Assembly (NCBI RefSeq): GCF_000332995.1
Contig: NZ_BANS01000014.1
Location: forward strand, 124,001-188,000
DNA from: Gordonia amicalis NBRC 100051 = JCM 11271
Lineage (GTDB): Bacteria > Actinomycetota > Actinomycetes > Mycobacteriales > Mycobacteriaceae
Length of the DNA stretch: 64,000 nt
Direction: 5' to 3'
Within the stretch, counting starts at the first letter, position 1. Each line of letters begins with the position of its first letter. Positions 1 through 8,241 of the stretch are shown here, piece by piece. The position numbers and the translations under genes were made by a program. The notes below the pieces were generated by a model. It worked only from the letters and a program-made list of their open reading frames with translations, was not told the DNA's origin and searched no databases.

Positions 1-129
1 GTGTGCCACCTGGTTGGAGAGCCGGTCGAGTTCGGCGTAGCTGATCTGGCGACCCTGGTAGCTGAGCGCGATCCGCTCGGGCACCGAATCGGCGACCGTC
101 TCGAAGACATCGGCGAGGTTGAACTTCAT
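1..129 (-). CDS. Acyl-CoA synthetase (FadD family), N-terminal fragment
   Basis: Only the first 43 codons lie in the window; the gene continues beyond base 1. The ATG at 129-127 has an AAGGAG ribosome site a few bases upstream. The visible N-terminus (MKFNLADVFETVADSVPERI, then SYQGRQISYAELDRLSNQVA) has the pattern of ANL-superfamily acyl-CoA synthetases, in which a short helix precedes the first P-x-R-x-A strand. It follows ltp2 by 53 bases on the same strand, so it is probably the next gene of the steroid operon and would activate a steroid side-chain acid with CoA and ATP. Which paralogue (FadD17-like, FadD19-like or other) cannot be decided from this fragment. Confidence 0.8.
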   Translation of the reverse strand, partial: MKFNLADVFETVADSVPERIALSYQGRQISYAELDRLSNQVAH

Positions 130-182
130 CGTGCGCTCTCCTTGTTGCGGAAGTAGTCGTGATTCGGTGCTCGGATCGGCGC

Positions 183-1355
183 TCATGCGGTCAGCACCAA
201 TCCACTTGTGGGGACTCCGGTTCCGGCGGTGACGACGACCTTCTCGGCGCCGTCGACCTGATTGACCGAGGTGCCCCGGAGCTGGCGGACGGCTTCGGCG
301 ATGCCGTTCATGCCGTGGATGTAGGCCTCGCCGAGCTGGCCGCCGTGGGTGTTGAGCGGCAGCCGGCCACCCACCTCCAGGGCCCCGGGCTCACGAACGA
401 GGTCCTTGGCCTCACCGCGTCCGCAGAAGCCCAGCTCTTCGAGCTGGAGCAGCGTGTACGGCGTGAAGTGGTCGTAGAGGACGGCCATGTCCATGTCCTC
501 GGGACCGAGGCCGGACTGCGACCAGAGCTGGCGTCCGACGAGACCCATCTCGGGCAACGACGCCAGCTCGTCGCGGTAGTAGCTGGTCATGATGTACTGA
601 TCCGCCGCGGAGCCGGCGGCCGCCGCGGAGATCACGGCGGGCCGGTTCGGCAGATCCTTGGCACGCTCGGCCGACACGATCACCAGTGCGACACCGCCAT
701 CGGACTCCTGGCAGCAGTCGAGCAGATGCAACGGCTCGGCGATGTACCGCGAGTTCTGATGATCCTCGAGAGTGATCGGCTTCTCGTAGAAGAAGGCGTC
801 GGGATTGACCGCGGCGTGTTTGCGGTCGACGACCGCGATCCGGCCGAAATCCGCACTGGTGGCGCCGTAGTCGTGCATGTATCGCTGGGCGATCATCGCG
901 ACGAATGCCGCCGGCGTCGACAACCCGTGCGGATAGCTGAAGGCGTTCTCGGTGCCCGAGGAGTTCTCCTGGTTGGCGACCGCCGAATTCACCTGTCCGA
1001 ACCGCAGTCCCGACCGTTCGTTGAACGCGCGGTAGGCGACGACGACGTCGGCGACTCCGGTCGCGACCGCCATCGCGGCCTGCTGGACGGTCGCGCATGC
1101 GGCGCCGCCGCCGTAATGGATTCGGGAGAAGTAGGTCAGCTCGGGGATTCCGACGGCACGGGCCACCGAGATCTCGCTGTTGGTGTCCATGGTGAACGTG
1201 ACGAGACCGTCGACGTCGGCCGGGGTGAGACCCGCGTCGGCGATCGCCGCCGACACCGCCTCGGCCGCGAGCCGCAGCTCGCTCCGGCCGGAGTCCTTGG
1301 AGAACTCGGTGGCCCCGATGCCGGCGATCGCCGCCTGTCCGGACAGCCCGCCCAT
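183..1355 (-). CDS. ltp2: Ltp2, steroid side-chain retro-aldolase (thiolase-fold)
   Basis: 390 residues, close to the roughly 386 of M. tuberculosis Ltp2 (Rv3540c). It is a thiolase-fold lipid-transfer-type protein. With the DUF35 domain of ChsH2 this family cleaves the 17-hydroxy-3-oxo-pregnene-carboxyl-CoA intermediate to the 17-ketosteroid plus propionyl-CoA. The fold is visible in the N-terminal GIGATEFSKDSGRSE segment, the central YYRDELASLPEM region, the tyrosine-bearing VLYDHFTPYTLLQLEELGF stretch and the C-terminal NTHGGQLGEAYIHGMNG motif. I see no canonical thiolase nucleophile cysteine, as expected for the aldolase branch. The ATG overlaps the chsH1 stop (ATGA). Assignment rests on sequence pattern plus the exact igr gene order. 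Confidence 0.9.
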   Translation of the reverse strand: MGGLSGQAAIAGIGATEFSKDSGRSELRLAAEAVSAAIADAGLTPADVDGLVTFTMDTNSEISVARAVGIPELTYFSRIHYGGGAACATVQQAAMAVATGVADVVVAYRAFNERSGLRFGQVNSAVANQENSSGTENAFSYPHGLSTPAAFVAMIAQRYMHDYGATSADFGRIAVVDRKHAAVNPDAFFYEKPITLEDHQNSRYIAEPLHLLDCCQESDGGVALVIVSAERAKDLPNRPAVISAAAAGSAADQYIMTSYYRDELASLPEMGLVGRQLWSQSGLGPEDMDMAVLYDHFTPYTLLQLEELGFCGRGEAKDLVREPGALEVGGRLPLNTHGGQLGEAYIHGMNGIAEAVRQLRGTSVNQVDGAEKVVVTAGTGVPTSGLVLTA

Positions 1356-1813
1356 CAGTGCCCCTCCCCTTGCGTCGTCGCGTGTTGATTCGCCGCCGAG
1401 GAGCCCTCGCCGATGGTGAGGGTCACGGTCGAGATGACGTGCTTGCCGAGCGAATTGGTTCCGGTGACGGCGACCGTCAGTAGGCCGTCGTCCGCGATCT
1501 CGGTGACCTCACCGGTGAAGGTGACCGAATCGTAGGCGTACCACGGCACACCCAGTTTCAGTGCGATCGAACGGATTCGGGCGGTGGGACCGGCCCAGTC
1601 GGTGACGAACCGTTCAACGAGGCCGGTGTCGGTCAGGATGTTGACGAAGATGTCCTTGGACCCCTTGGCCTGCGCCAGATCGCGATCGTGATGGACGTCC
1701 TGGAAGTCGCGGGTGGCGAGGGCCGTGGCGACGACGAAGGTCGGGGTCGCGTCGATGACCGACGGCGGCAACGTGGTTCCTCCGCTCACCACCGGAGTGG
1801 CAACACTGGTCAC
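1355..1813 (-). CDS. chsH1: ChsH1, MaoC-like enoyl-CoA hydratase small subunit
   Basis: 152 residues with a single hot-dog (MaoC-like) domain. The hydratase signature FQDVHHDRDLAQAKGSKDIF, near residues 37-56, supplies the Asp/His pair expected for the catalytic half of the ChsH1-ChsH2 heterodimer (Rv3541c-Rv3542c type). Its expected role is hydration of the unsaturated three-carbon steroid side chain before Ltp2 cleavage. The GTG start overlaps the chsH2 stop by three bases plus one (GTGA) and its own stop overlaps the ltp2 ATG, so the three proteins are translationally coupled, consistent with a physical complex. Confidence 0.9.
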   Translation of the reverse strand: MTSVATPVVSGGTTLPPSVIDATPTFVVATALATRDFQDVHHDRDLAQAKGSKDIFVNILTDTGLVERFVTDWAGPTARIRSIALKLGVPWYAYDSVTFTGEVTEIADDGLLTVAVTGTNSLGKHVISTVTLTIGEGSSAANQHATTQGEGH

Positions 1814-2832
1814 GCTTCTCCCCCTTCACTCGCCGGTTCCCACGCGTACAGCGTCCACGCCGGTGTTCCGGCGTCGTCTCGGGCGGGGAAGTCCAGGAAC
1901 GTCACCCGTACCGGCATCCCGATCGTGACGTCTTCCGGTGCGACGCCGCGCAGTTCACCCAGCATCCGCACCCCCTCGTCGAGTTCGACGAGAGCGACGA
2001 CGAACGGCAACTGCCGGCCGGGGACCTTCGGCGCCCGGTGGACGACGTAGCTGTAGACGGTTCCGGTTCCCGACGCGACGACGTAGTCGGTCTCCGGCAC
2101 CGAACCGTCGGCCTCGCGCGGCTTCCAGGTCGCCGGGACCGGTGGATGGCGCAGAACGCCGTCTCCGTCGCGCTGGATGCGCAGTTCGTGCGCAGTCACG
2201 CCCTCCCAGAAGAACGCCGTGTCGCGGGAGACGCTCGGCTTGAGCAGCTTCGCCGGGTCGAGGTCATCGGGAGCCGACGACACCGGCTCAGGCGCAGCGG
2301 CCTTCGCCGCCGGGCGGAACTTCAGGATGCGGAACCGCATCTCCGCCACGACTTCGTCCTCGACGGACCACACGTTGCGGGTGGTGAAGAACCAGCCCTC
2401 GCCGAGTGCGGTGTTCTTGGGTCCGACGACCTCGACGAGTTCGGCGGACAGCGACACCTCTTCGCCCGGTCGGGTGTAGCGGTGATAGACGGTGTCGCAG
2501 TTGGTCGCGACCACCGAGGTGAAACCCGCCTCGTCGAAGAGCTGGGTCGCGCGGCCGAGCGGATCGTCGGCGGTGCGAGCTCCGTTGAGTCCGCGCATCG
2601 TCCACACCTGGGCCATGGCCGGCGGTGCGACCACGCCCGGATGTCCGGCGGCGCGTGCCGCGGCATCGTCGACGTAGATGGGGTTCTCATCACCCATCGC
2701 CTCGACCCAGTTGTTGATCATCGGCTGGTTGATGGGATCGCGTCCACGTACCGGTGCGCTCGCACCCGAGTCCATGATCTGCTGGGCGGCAACACGGACC
2801 GCCTCGTCGCCGGCCGGCTCGGGTGCGCTCAT
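1810..2832 (-). CDS. chsH2: ChsH2, MaoC-DUF35 fusion (hydratase large subunit, Ltp2 partner)
   Basis: The ATG at 2832-2830 overlaps the fadE29 stop as ATGA, giving 340 residues; a longer upstream reading frame exists but would run deep into fadE29. Domains: an N-terminal MaoC-like hot-dog (residues about 20-190; NNWVEAMGDENPIYVD, VVAPPAMAQVWTM) and a C-terminal rubredoxin-like plus OB-fold DUF35 domain (about 215-340; GTVYSYVVHRAPKVPG, MPVRVTFLDF). In the known family the first domain forms the hydratase with ChsH1, and the DUF35 domain activates Ltp2 as an aldolase. The usual zinc-knuckle cysteines of DUF35 are not evident, as in other ChsH2 proteins. Confidence 0.9.
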   Translation of the reverse strand: MSAPEPAGDEAVRVAAQQIMDSGASAPVRGRDPINQPMINNWVEAMGDENPIYVDDAAARAAGHPGVVAPPAMAQVWTMRGLNGARTADDPLGRATQLFDEAGFTSVVATNCDTVYHRYTRPGEEVSLSAELVEVVGPKNTALGEGWFFTTRNVWSVEDEVVAEMRFRILKFRPAAKAAAPEPVSSAPDDLDPAKLLKPSVSRDTAFFWEGVTAHELRIQRDGDGVLRHPPVPATWKPREADGSVPETDYVVASGTGTVYSYVVHRAPKVPGRQLPFVVALVELDEGVRMLGELRGVAPEDVTIGMPVRVTFLDFPARDDAGTPAWTLYAWEPASEGGEA

Positions 2833-3992
2833 CGCTTGGCTCGCGGGAGTCCGAGTCCGGCGGTGGCGATCATGTCGCGCATGACCTCGTTGACCCCGCC
2901 GCCGAAGGTGATGACCACGTGGCGCTTCTGCTGGACGTCGAGCCAGTCGACGAACGCCGCGGTCTCCGGATCGGTGAAATCGCCGTAGCGCCCCACGATC
3001 TCGTTGGCCATGCGGCACACCGTCTGGATGCGCTCGGTGGAGAACACCTTGGTCGCGGCGGCGTCGGCCATGGAGATCGCCTCGCCGGTGGAGGCGACCT
3101 GCCAGTTGAGCAGCTCGTTGATCCGGCCGTAGGCGTCGATGGTGGCCAGCGCCCGACGCACGTCCGGGTGCTTGGCGATGACGGTGCCGTCGGGTCCCGG
3201 TCGCTGGGCCCAGGCACGCAGCCGCGCCGCCAGGCCGTCGATGCGTCCGGCCGGGCCGAGCATCACGCGCTCGTGGTTGAGCTGGGTGGTGATCAGCTTC
3301 CAGCCGTCGCCCTCCTCGCCCACGCGCATGGAGACCGGGACCTTCACGTCCTGGTAGTACGTGGCGTTCACGTGGTGGGCGCCGTCGGCGGTGATGATCG
3401 GGGTCCAGGAGAAGCCGGGATCCCTGGTGTCCACGATGAGGATCGAGATGCCCTTGTGCTTGGGCGCATCTTTGTCGGTCCGCACCGCGAGCCAGATGTA
3501 ATCGGCGTCGTGCCCACCCGTGGTGAAGATCTTCTGCCCGTTGACCACATAGTGGTCGCCGTCGAGGACCGCGGTCGTGGTGAGCGACGCCAGGTCGGTG
3601 CCGGCCTCGGGTTCGGTGTAGCCGATGGCGAAGTGCACGTCGCCGGCGAGGATCGCGGGCAAGAACTTCCGCTTCTGCTCCTCGGTGCCGTGCACCTGGA
3701 GGGTCGGGCCGACCGTCTGCAGCGTGACCGAGGGCAGCGGGACATCGGCGCGGACGGCCTCGTTGGTGAAGATCTGCTGTTCGATCTCACCGAACCCCTT
3801 GCCGCCGAACTCCTTCGGCCACCCCACGCCGAGCCAGCCGTCCTCGCCCATGCGCTTGATGACCTTGCGGTAGGCCGGTCCGTGCCGCTCGGTCAGCATG
3901 ATCTCGGCCTCGTCTGGAGTGACGAGATCGGCGAAATACTCCCGGAGTTCTTCGCGCAGCGCGCGCTGTTCGGGCGTCAGATCGATGAACAT
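2829..3992 (-). CDS. fadE29: FadE29 (ChsE2), steroid acyl-CoA dehydrogenase subunit
   Basis: The start is taken at the ATG 3992-3990 (MFIDLTPEQRALREELREYF), four bases after the fadE28 stop and preceded by AGGGGTGAG; this gives 387 residues, the family length. Standard acyl-CoA dehydrogenase features are present: FAIGYTEPEAGTDLASL for FAD/substrate binding (about residue 125), the VVNGQKIFTTGG segment, an NHERVMLGPAGR helix and a C-terminal FGGGVNEVMRDMIATAG stretch. In the known system FadE28 and FadE29 form an alpha2beta2 dehydrogenase specific for the three-carbon steroid CoA side chain. Neighbouring igr genes support this. Confidence 0.9.
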   Translation of the reverse strand: MFIDLTPEQRALREELREYFADLVTPDEAEIMLTERHGPAYRKVIKRMGEDGWLGVGWPKEFGGKGFGEIEQQIFTNEAVRADVPLPSVTLQTVGPTLQVHGTEEQKRKFLPAILAGDVHFAIGYTEPEAGTDLASLTTTAVLDGDHYVVNGQKIFTTGGHDADYIWLAVRTDKDAPKHKGISILIVDTRDPGFSWTPIITADGAHHVNATYYQDVKVPVSMRVGEEGDGWKLITTQLNHERVMLGPAGRIDGLAARLRAWAQRPGPDGTVIAKHPDVRRALATIDAYGRINELLNWQVASTGEAISMADAAATKVFSTERIQTVCRMANEIVGRYGDFTDPETAAFVDWLDVQQKRHVVITFGGGVNEVMRDMIATAGLGLPRAKR

Positions 3993-3996
3993 GTGC

Positions 3997-5127
3997 TCAC
4001 CCCTGTGCTCGGTCGGCCGGGGCAGCGCCCTCGGTGATGTCGGCGAGTTCGTCGAGTCGCACGGCGGCGCCACCCACCAGGCGGGCGAGGTCCTTGGCGA
4101 TGGAGAAGTACCGGTGCAGCGGATAGGTGATGTCCACGCCGATGCCGCCGTGCAGGTGGGTCATCGTCCGCAGCGTCGGCGGGATCTCCTCGGCCAGCCA
4201 GTAGGCGGCGATGCCGAGATCGGTTGCGGCGTCGAGCCCTTCGGACAACCGCCACGCCGCTGCGGTGGTCGACAGCTCCATCGACCGTCCGATGACGTAG
4301 ACGTCGGCGAGTTGCTGTCCGACGGCCTGGAACAACGCGATCGACTTGCCGAACTGTTCGCGTGTCGAGACGTGGTCGGCGGTGAGCCGGGTCGCGCCGG
4401 CGACGAGACCGTCGGCGTAGGCACAGAGCGCCAGACGGTAACGGTCCCGCAGGACCGACAGCTCACGGCTGATGACGTCGGCGTCGTCGACCGGGACGTC
4501 GTCGAAGGTGACGGTGTATTCGCCCCACCCACTCGACGCCGGAGTGCGCGTGAGCGTGACACCGTCGGAGGTCGGGGAGACGGCCACGACGCCGGCGTCG
4601 GATGTGACGAGCAGGACCGAAGCGCCCTCGGCGTGCAGGACCCCGACCTTGGTGCCGTTCAGTCGCCCACCCCGGACGCTGGTCTGGGGAGTCGGTGTCA
4701 GCGGGTCGCCGTGTTCGCCGATCGCGATGGCCGCCCACCGGCCACCCGTCAGCGACTCGCCCCATCGCGACCAGACATCGGCAACGTTCTCGGGGGACCC
4801 GGCCTTCGCGAAGACGAGGGCTGCGGTCAGGGTTCCCAGTGCCGGGGTCACCGCAGCGGCGCGCCCCATGCGTCGGAACAGCGGGAGGAGTCCCGCCTCG
4901 TCGACCTCGTCACCGTCGCGGTCGGCCGGCAGCGGCAACGCGAGCAGCCCGGCGTCGACGAGCGCCCGCCAGGTCTCGGCGTCGAAGCCCCCGACCTGAT
5001 CGCCTGTACCCGCCTCGCCGGAACCCCGCTTGCCGAAGGTCGACTCCCAGTCGGGTTGTCGTCGTGCGAACACGTCCTCCGCGACGTCGCGGACCGCAAC
5101 CGCCGTACCTTCCAGGGCAAAGTCCAC
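3997..5127 (-). CDS. fadE28: FadE28 (ChsE1), steroid acyl-CoA dehydrogenase subunit
   Basis: Two starts are possible: ATG at 5145 (MVRRRRVDFALEG) or GTG at 5127 (MDFALEGTAVAVRDVAEDVF). I prefer 5127 because GAGGAGA sits at ideal spacing before it and because family members begin with M-D-F; this gives 376 residues. Acyl-CoA dehydrogenase features include the mid-domain beta barrel (about 110-215), TRLTADHVSTREQFGKSIALFQAVGQQLADV (read in two halves, about 235-265) and the C-terminal THLHGGIGVDITYPLHRYF helix typical of this clade. A KstR operator lies 35-48 bases upstream of the preferred start, so this gene probably heads its own transcript. Expected partner: FadE29. Confidence 0.88.
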   Translation of the reverse strand: MDFALEGTAVAVRDVAEDVFARRQPDWESTFGKRGSGEAGTGDQVGGFDAETWRALVDAGLLALPLPADRDGDEVDEAGLLPLFRRMGRAAAVTPALGTLTAALVFAKAGSPENVADVWSRWGESLTGGRWAAIAIGEHGDPLTPTPQTSVRGGRLNGTKVGVLHAEGASVLLVTSDAGVVAVSPTSDGVTLTRTPASSGWGEYTVTFDDVPVDDADVISRELSVLRDRYRLALCAYADGLVAGATRLTADHVSTREQFGKSIALFQAVGQQLADVYVIGRSMELSTTAAAWRLSEGLDAATDLGIAAYWLAEEIPPTLRTMTHLHGGIGVDITYPLHRYFSIAKDLARLVGGAAVRLDELADITEGAAPADRAQG

Positions 5128-5161
5128 CCTGCGTCTCCTCACCATGCGCGAACTACAGAAC

Positions 5162-5175
5162 TAGAACTTGTTCTA
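5162..5175. promoter_or_regulatory. KstR operator upstream of fadE28
   Basis: TAGAACTTGTTCTA matches the published KstR consensus TnnAACnnGTTnnA at every fixed position. It is embedded in a longer 8-2-8 palindrome, ACTAGAACTTGTTCTAGT (5160-5177). It lies in the 119-base gap between the fadE34 stop and the preferred fadE28 start, implying a second KstR-repressed promoter inside the cluster. Confidence 0.9.
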
Positions 5176-5246
5176 GTTGTATCAGAGTCCCCGCACCGGA
5201 GGGTAGAGATCGCGTTTTATCTGCGGTTTCAGGCCGATGGGACCGG

Positions 5247-7433
5247 TCAGCCGCGAGGCATACCGAGAATGCGTTCCGCAGCCGCGGTCTTCAGGATCTG
5301 CGTGGTCCCACCGGCGATCGACAGGCAACGATTCTGGAGGACGGCGTCCGACGCCTCGGTGGCCGCCAGGCCCTGTACGCCGAGGAGTCGTAGCGCGAGA
5401 TCGGGCACCGACTGTCGGTGCTGGACGCCGATGAGCTTGCGGACGCTGGACAGCGCGCCCGGGTCGAGTCCGGCGAGCTGCTGCGTCGCGGCCCGGGCGT
5501 CGAGGACCCGGCCGACATGGGCATCGGCGCACTGACCGCCGAGGGCCGCACGTTCGGCGTCGGTCAGCTCACGCCTCATGCCCTGCACCTGCCGCAGCAG
5601 TGATTCCATCTCCTTGCCGAGACCCGACCCGCCCATCGCCACGCGTTCGTTCGCGAGGGTGGTGCGCGCCAGCCGCCAGCCGTTGTTCACCTCGCCGACC
5701 ACACAGTCGTCGGGCACGACGACCTCGTCGAGGAAGACCTCGTTGAAGTTGGCGCGACCGGTCAGCTCGCGGAGCGGCCGGATGTCGATACCCGGCGAGG
5801 ACATGTCGACGAGGAAGTAGGTGATGCCCTTGTTCTTCGGCGCCTCGGCGTCGGTGCGGGCCAGGCAGATCGCCCACTGCGCGTTGTGCGCCTGCGAGGT
5901 CCAGATCTTCTGGCCGGACAGTTTCCAGCCGCCCTCGACGCGCTCCGCCTTCGTGCGCAACGCCGCGAGATCCGAACCCGCCTCCGGCTCGCTGAACAGC
6001 TGGCACCAGACGATCTCGCCGGCGAGGGTCGGGGCGACGAAGCGTTCACGCTGCGCGTCGGTGCCGTGGGACAGGATCGTCGGGATCGCCCAGGCGCCGA
6101 TGACGAGATCGGGCCGGACGACGCCGGCCGAGTCGAGTTCGGTGTCGATGAGCAGCTGCAGCGCGGCGTCGGCGCCGAGACCGTACGGCTTCGGCCAGTG
6201 CGGGGTCAGATAGCCGGTCTCGGCGAGAACGCGCCGCTGGTCGTCGGCGTCGGCCTCCGCGATGCGGGCGACGGTGGCGCGGACCTCGTCTCGCTGGTCC
6301 TCGACCCGCGAGAGGTCGAGCGCGAATCGTCGGCGCGCCCCCGCGAGACCCCGGTCGGCGAGTGTCGTGGCGGCGTGATGGGCGCCGTCCAGAGCGGCCT
6401 GGGCCGCAAGCGCGGACCGGAGGTAGAGATGCGCGTCGTGTTCGAAGGTGAACCCGATGCCGCCGAGCACCTGGATGCAGTCCTTGGCCGTGGCCACCGG
6501 GGCTTCCGCCACGACGACGTCGGCCGCGAGCCGGCTGATCTCGAGTTGCTCGCGCGCGGAGTCGGTGTCACCGTCGGACGCGGTGAGCACATCGTCGACC
6601 GCACTGGCCACGTCCCAGGCGACCGCCGTGACCTCTTCGCTGCGGCAGAGCATCTCGGCGCAGATGTGTTTGATCGCCTGGAAGGAGCCGATCGGCACAC
6701 CGAACTGCGTACGGACCTTGGCGTAGTCGACGGCGGTGTCGAGGGCCCAGCGGGTGACCCCGCTCTGATACGCCGCGAGCGTCGCCGACAGCAGTCCCTC
6801 GACGAGCGGCGCGTCGGGCAGTTCGACGAGGTCGTCCGCCGTGACTCCGGACAGTTGCACGCGGGCCACCGAGGTGGTGCCGTCGAGCGGTGCCTCCGGC
6901 GCGATGTCGGCGTGCCCGACTGCCGGCGGGATGACCCACCAGCGGCCGTTCCGCCCCGGGACGTCGAGCGCCGCCAGGACCGCAACCCCTTCGGCGTAGC
7001 CCCCGACGAGTCCGAGGTCGAGCGTGTCGGACAGCGGGACGCCGGCCCGAGCGGTGTGGCTCACGATCGGCGTCACCACGGGGACCGCACCCTCGAGTAC
7101 GCGGTCGAGCAGTTCCTGCGCCCGCGCATCGGAGCTGGTGGAGAGCGCGATCGCGGCGGTCACCGTCGGCGCGATGGGCCCGGGGACCAGCTCGATGCCA
7201 CACTGTTCGACCATGGCCGCCACGTCGACGAAGCCCGCTCCGAGCCCACCGGCCGCCTCCGGCACCGCGGCCACGAACACTCCGAACTCCGCGAGCCGGC
7301 CGAACAGCTGAGTCCACTGATCGCGCGGTTTGTCGATGTCGGCGCGGACGAGTTCGGTCACCTTCACGGCGCGCGCCCAGGACTCGATGCTGTGGCATAC
7401 CGCGATTTGCTCGGAAGACGTGGCGATTGTCAC
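5247..7433 (-). CDS. fadE34: FadE34 (ChsE3)-type fused acyl-CoA dehydrogenase
   Basis: 728 residues, about twice a normal acyl-CoA dehydrogenase and near the 711 of M. tuberculosis FadE34. The N-terminal half (about 1-345) is a divergent dehydrogenase lobe ending in CIQVLGGIGFTFEHDAHLYL. The C-terminal half (about 365-728) has the full FAD/substrate signature: WCQLFSEPEAGSDLAALRT, LSGQKIWTSQAHNAQW, NERVAMGGSGLGKE and the terminal RCLSIAGGTTQILKTAAAE. The characterised family member acts on steroids with a five-carbon CoA side chain. The GTG start has AGAGGAT upstream. It is divergent from kstR across a KstR box, as in M. tuberculosis (Rv3573c/Rv3574). Confidence 0.9.
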   Translation of the reverse strand: MTIATSSEQIAVCHSIESWARAVKVTELVRADIDKPRDQWTQLFGRLAEFGVFVAAVPEAAGGLGAGFVDVAAMVEQCGIELVPGPIAPTVTAAIALSTSSDARAQELLDRVLEGAVPVVTPIVSHTARAGVPLSDTLDLGLVGGYAEGVAVLAALDVPGRNGRWWVIPPAVGHADIAPEAPLDGTTSVARVQLSGVTADDLVELPDAPLVEGLLSATLAAYQSGVTRWALDTAVDYAKVRTQFGVPIGSFQAIKHICAEMLCRSEEVTAVAWDVASAVDDVLTASDGDTDSAREQLEISRLAADVVVAEAPVATAKDCIQVLGGIGFTFEHDAHLYLRSALAAQAALDGAHHAATTLADRGLAGARRRFALDLSRVEDQRDEVRATVARIAEADADDQRRVLAETGYLTPHWPKPYGLGADAALQLLIDTELDSAGVVRPDLVIGAWAIPTILSHGTDAQRERFVAPTLAGEIVWCQLFSEPEAGSDLAALRTKAERVEGGWKLSGQKIWTSQAHNAQWAICLARTDAEAPKNKGITYFLVDMSSPGIDIRPLRELTGRANFNEVFLDEVVVPDDCVVGEVNNGWRLARTTLANERVAMGGSGLGKEMESLLRQVQGMRRELTDAERAALGGQCADAHVGRVLDARAATQQLAGLDPGALSSVRKLIGVQHRQSVPDLALRLLGVQGLAATEASDAVLQNRCLSIAGGTTQILKTAAAERILGMPRG

Positions 7434-7469
7434 GAGTGATCCTCTGTATGTCGAGTTGTGAGGAATAAT

Positions 7470-7483
7470 TAGAACCTGTTCTA
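7470..7483. promoter_or_regulatory. KstR operator between fadE34 and kstR
   Basis: TAGAACCTGTTCTA fits TnnAACnnGTTnnA exactly, inside an 8-2-8 palindrome ATTAGAACCTGTTCTAAT (7468-7485). It sits in the divergent fadE34/kstR gap, so KstR should repress both fadE34 and itself from this site until a 3-oxo-steroid CoA inducer binds. Confidence 0.92.
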
Positions 7484-7569
7484 ATATGCCATGGGTGGAG
7501 GTGATCGGGTAGCCACCCGTGTTCCTCGCCTACCCGATCGCCGATCACGTGAAGGATGTTCGAAAGCAC

Positions 7570-8220
7570 ATGGCCCGCTCTGCACCAGGCAATGCCGCGG
7601 TCGAGACCCCAGCCGGGACCTCGACCCCAGCCGCGTCGCCCGAAGCCGGTTCCACCGCGCAGCGCGAACGTCGTCGCCGCATCCTCGACGCGACCCTCGC
7701 CCTCGCCTCCAAGGGCGGCTACGACGCCGTCCAGATGCGCACCGTCGCCGACAAGGCCGACGTCGCGGTCGGCACGCTCTACCGCTACTTCCCGTCCAAG
7801 GTCCACCTGCTGGTGACCGCGCTGGCGCGTGAATTCGAGCGCGTCGAGTCGAAGGTCGACCGCTCACAATTGCGGGGCGACACCGCAGTCGACCGTCTGC
7901 GCCACGTCCTGGACATGATCACGTTCGCGATGCAGCGCGACCCGCTGCTCACCGAGGCGATGACCCGGGCCTTCATGTTCGCCGACGCGTCGGCGACCGC
8001 CGAGGTCGATCAGGTCGCCGGCATCATCGACCGGCTCCTCGCCGGCGCCATCGTCGACGAAGGCGAGCCGACCGAAGAGGATCTCGCGATCGCCCGCGTG
8101 CTCTCCGATGTGTGGATGTCGAACCTCGTGCAGTGGCTGACCCGACGCGCGTCGGCCACCGACGTCACCAATCGACTCGAACTGACCGTCCGGCTGCTGC
8201 TCAAAGACCGCGCCAACTGA
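7570..8220 (+). CDS. kstR: KstR, TetR-family repressor of steroid catabolism
   Basis: The preferred start is ATG 7570 (MARSAPGNAAVE), giving 216 residues; an in-frame GTG at 7519 would add 17 residues that have no family counterpart. The TetR DNA-binding domain (about residues 35-82) contains QRERRRRILDATLALASKGG and ADVAVGTLYRYFPSKVHLL, nearly identical to mycobacterial KstR. The ligand domain carries RDPLLTEAMTRAFMFADAS and NLVQWLTRRASATDVTNRL, also KstR hallmarks. The N-terminal 30 residues are Ala/Thr/Pro-rich and variable. Divergence from fadE34 over a consensus operator confirms identity. KstR senses CoA thioesters of early cholesterol metabolites. Confidence 0.95.
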   Translation: MARSAPGNAAVETPAGTSTPAASPEAGSTAQRERRRRILDATLALASKGGYDAVQMRTVADKADVAVGTLYRYFPSKVHLLVTALAREFERVESKVDRSQLRGDTAVDRLRHVLDMITFAMQRDPLLTEAMTRAFMFADASATAEVDQVAGIIDRLLAGAIVDEGEPTEEDLAIARVLSDVWMSNLVQWLTRRASATDVTNRLELTVRLLLKDRAN

Positions 8221-8241
8221 GCTGAGTCCGCCACGGACCTC

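Noticed and set aside
159-1388. 409-codon plus-strand frame opposite ltp2
   Set aside because: Low-complexity Asp/Gly/Arg composition typical of antisense frames in high-GC DNA; ltp2 on the other strand has clear motifs.
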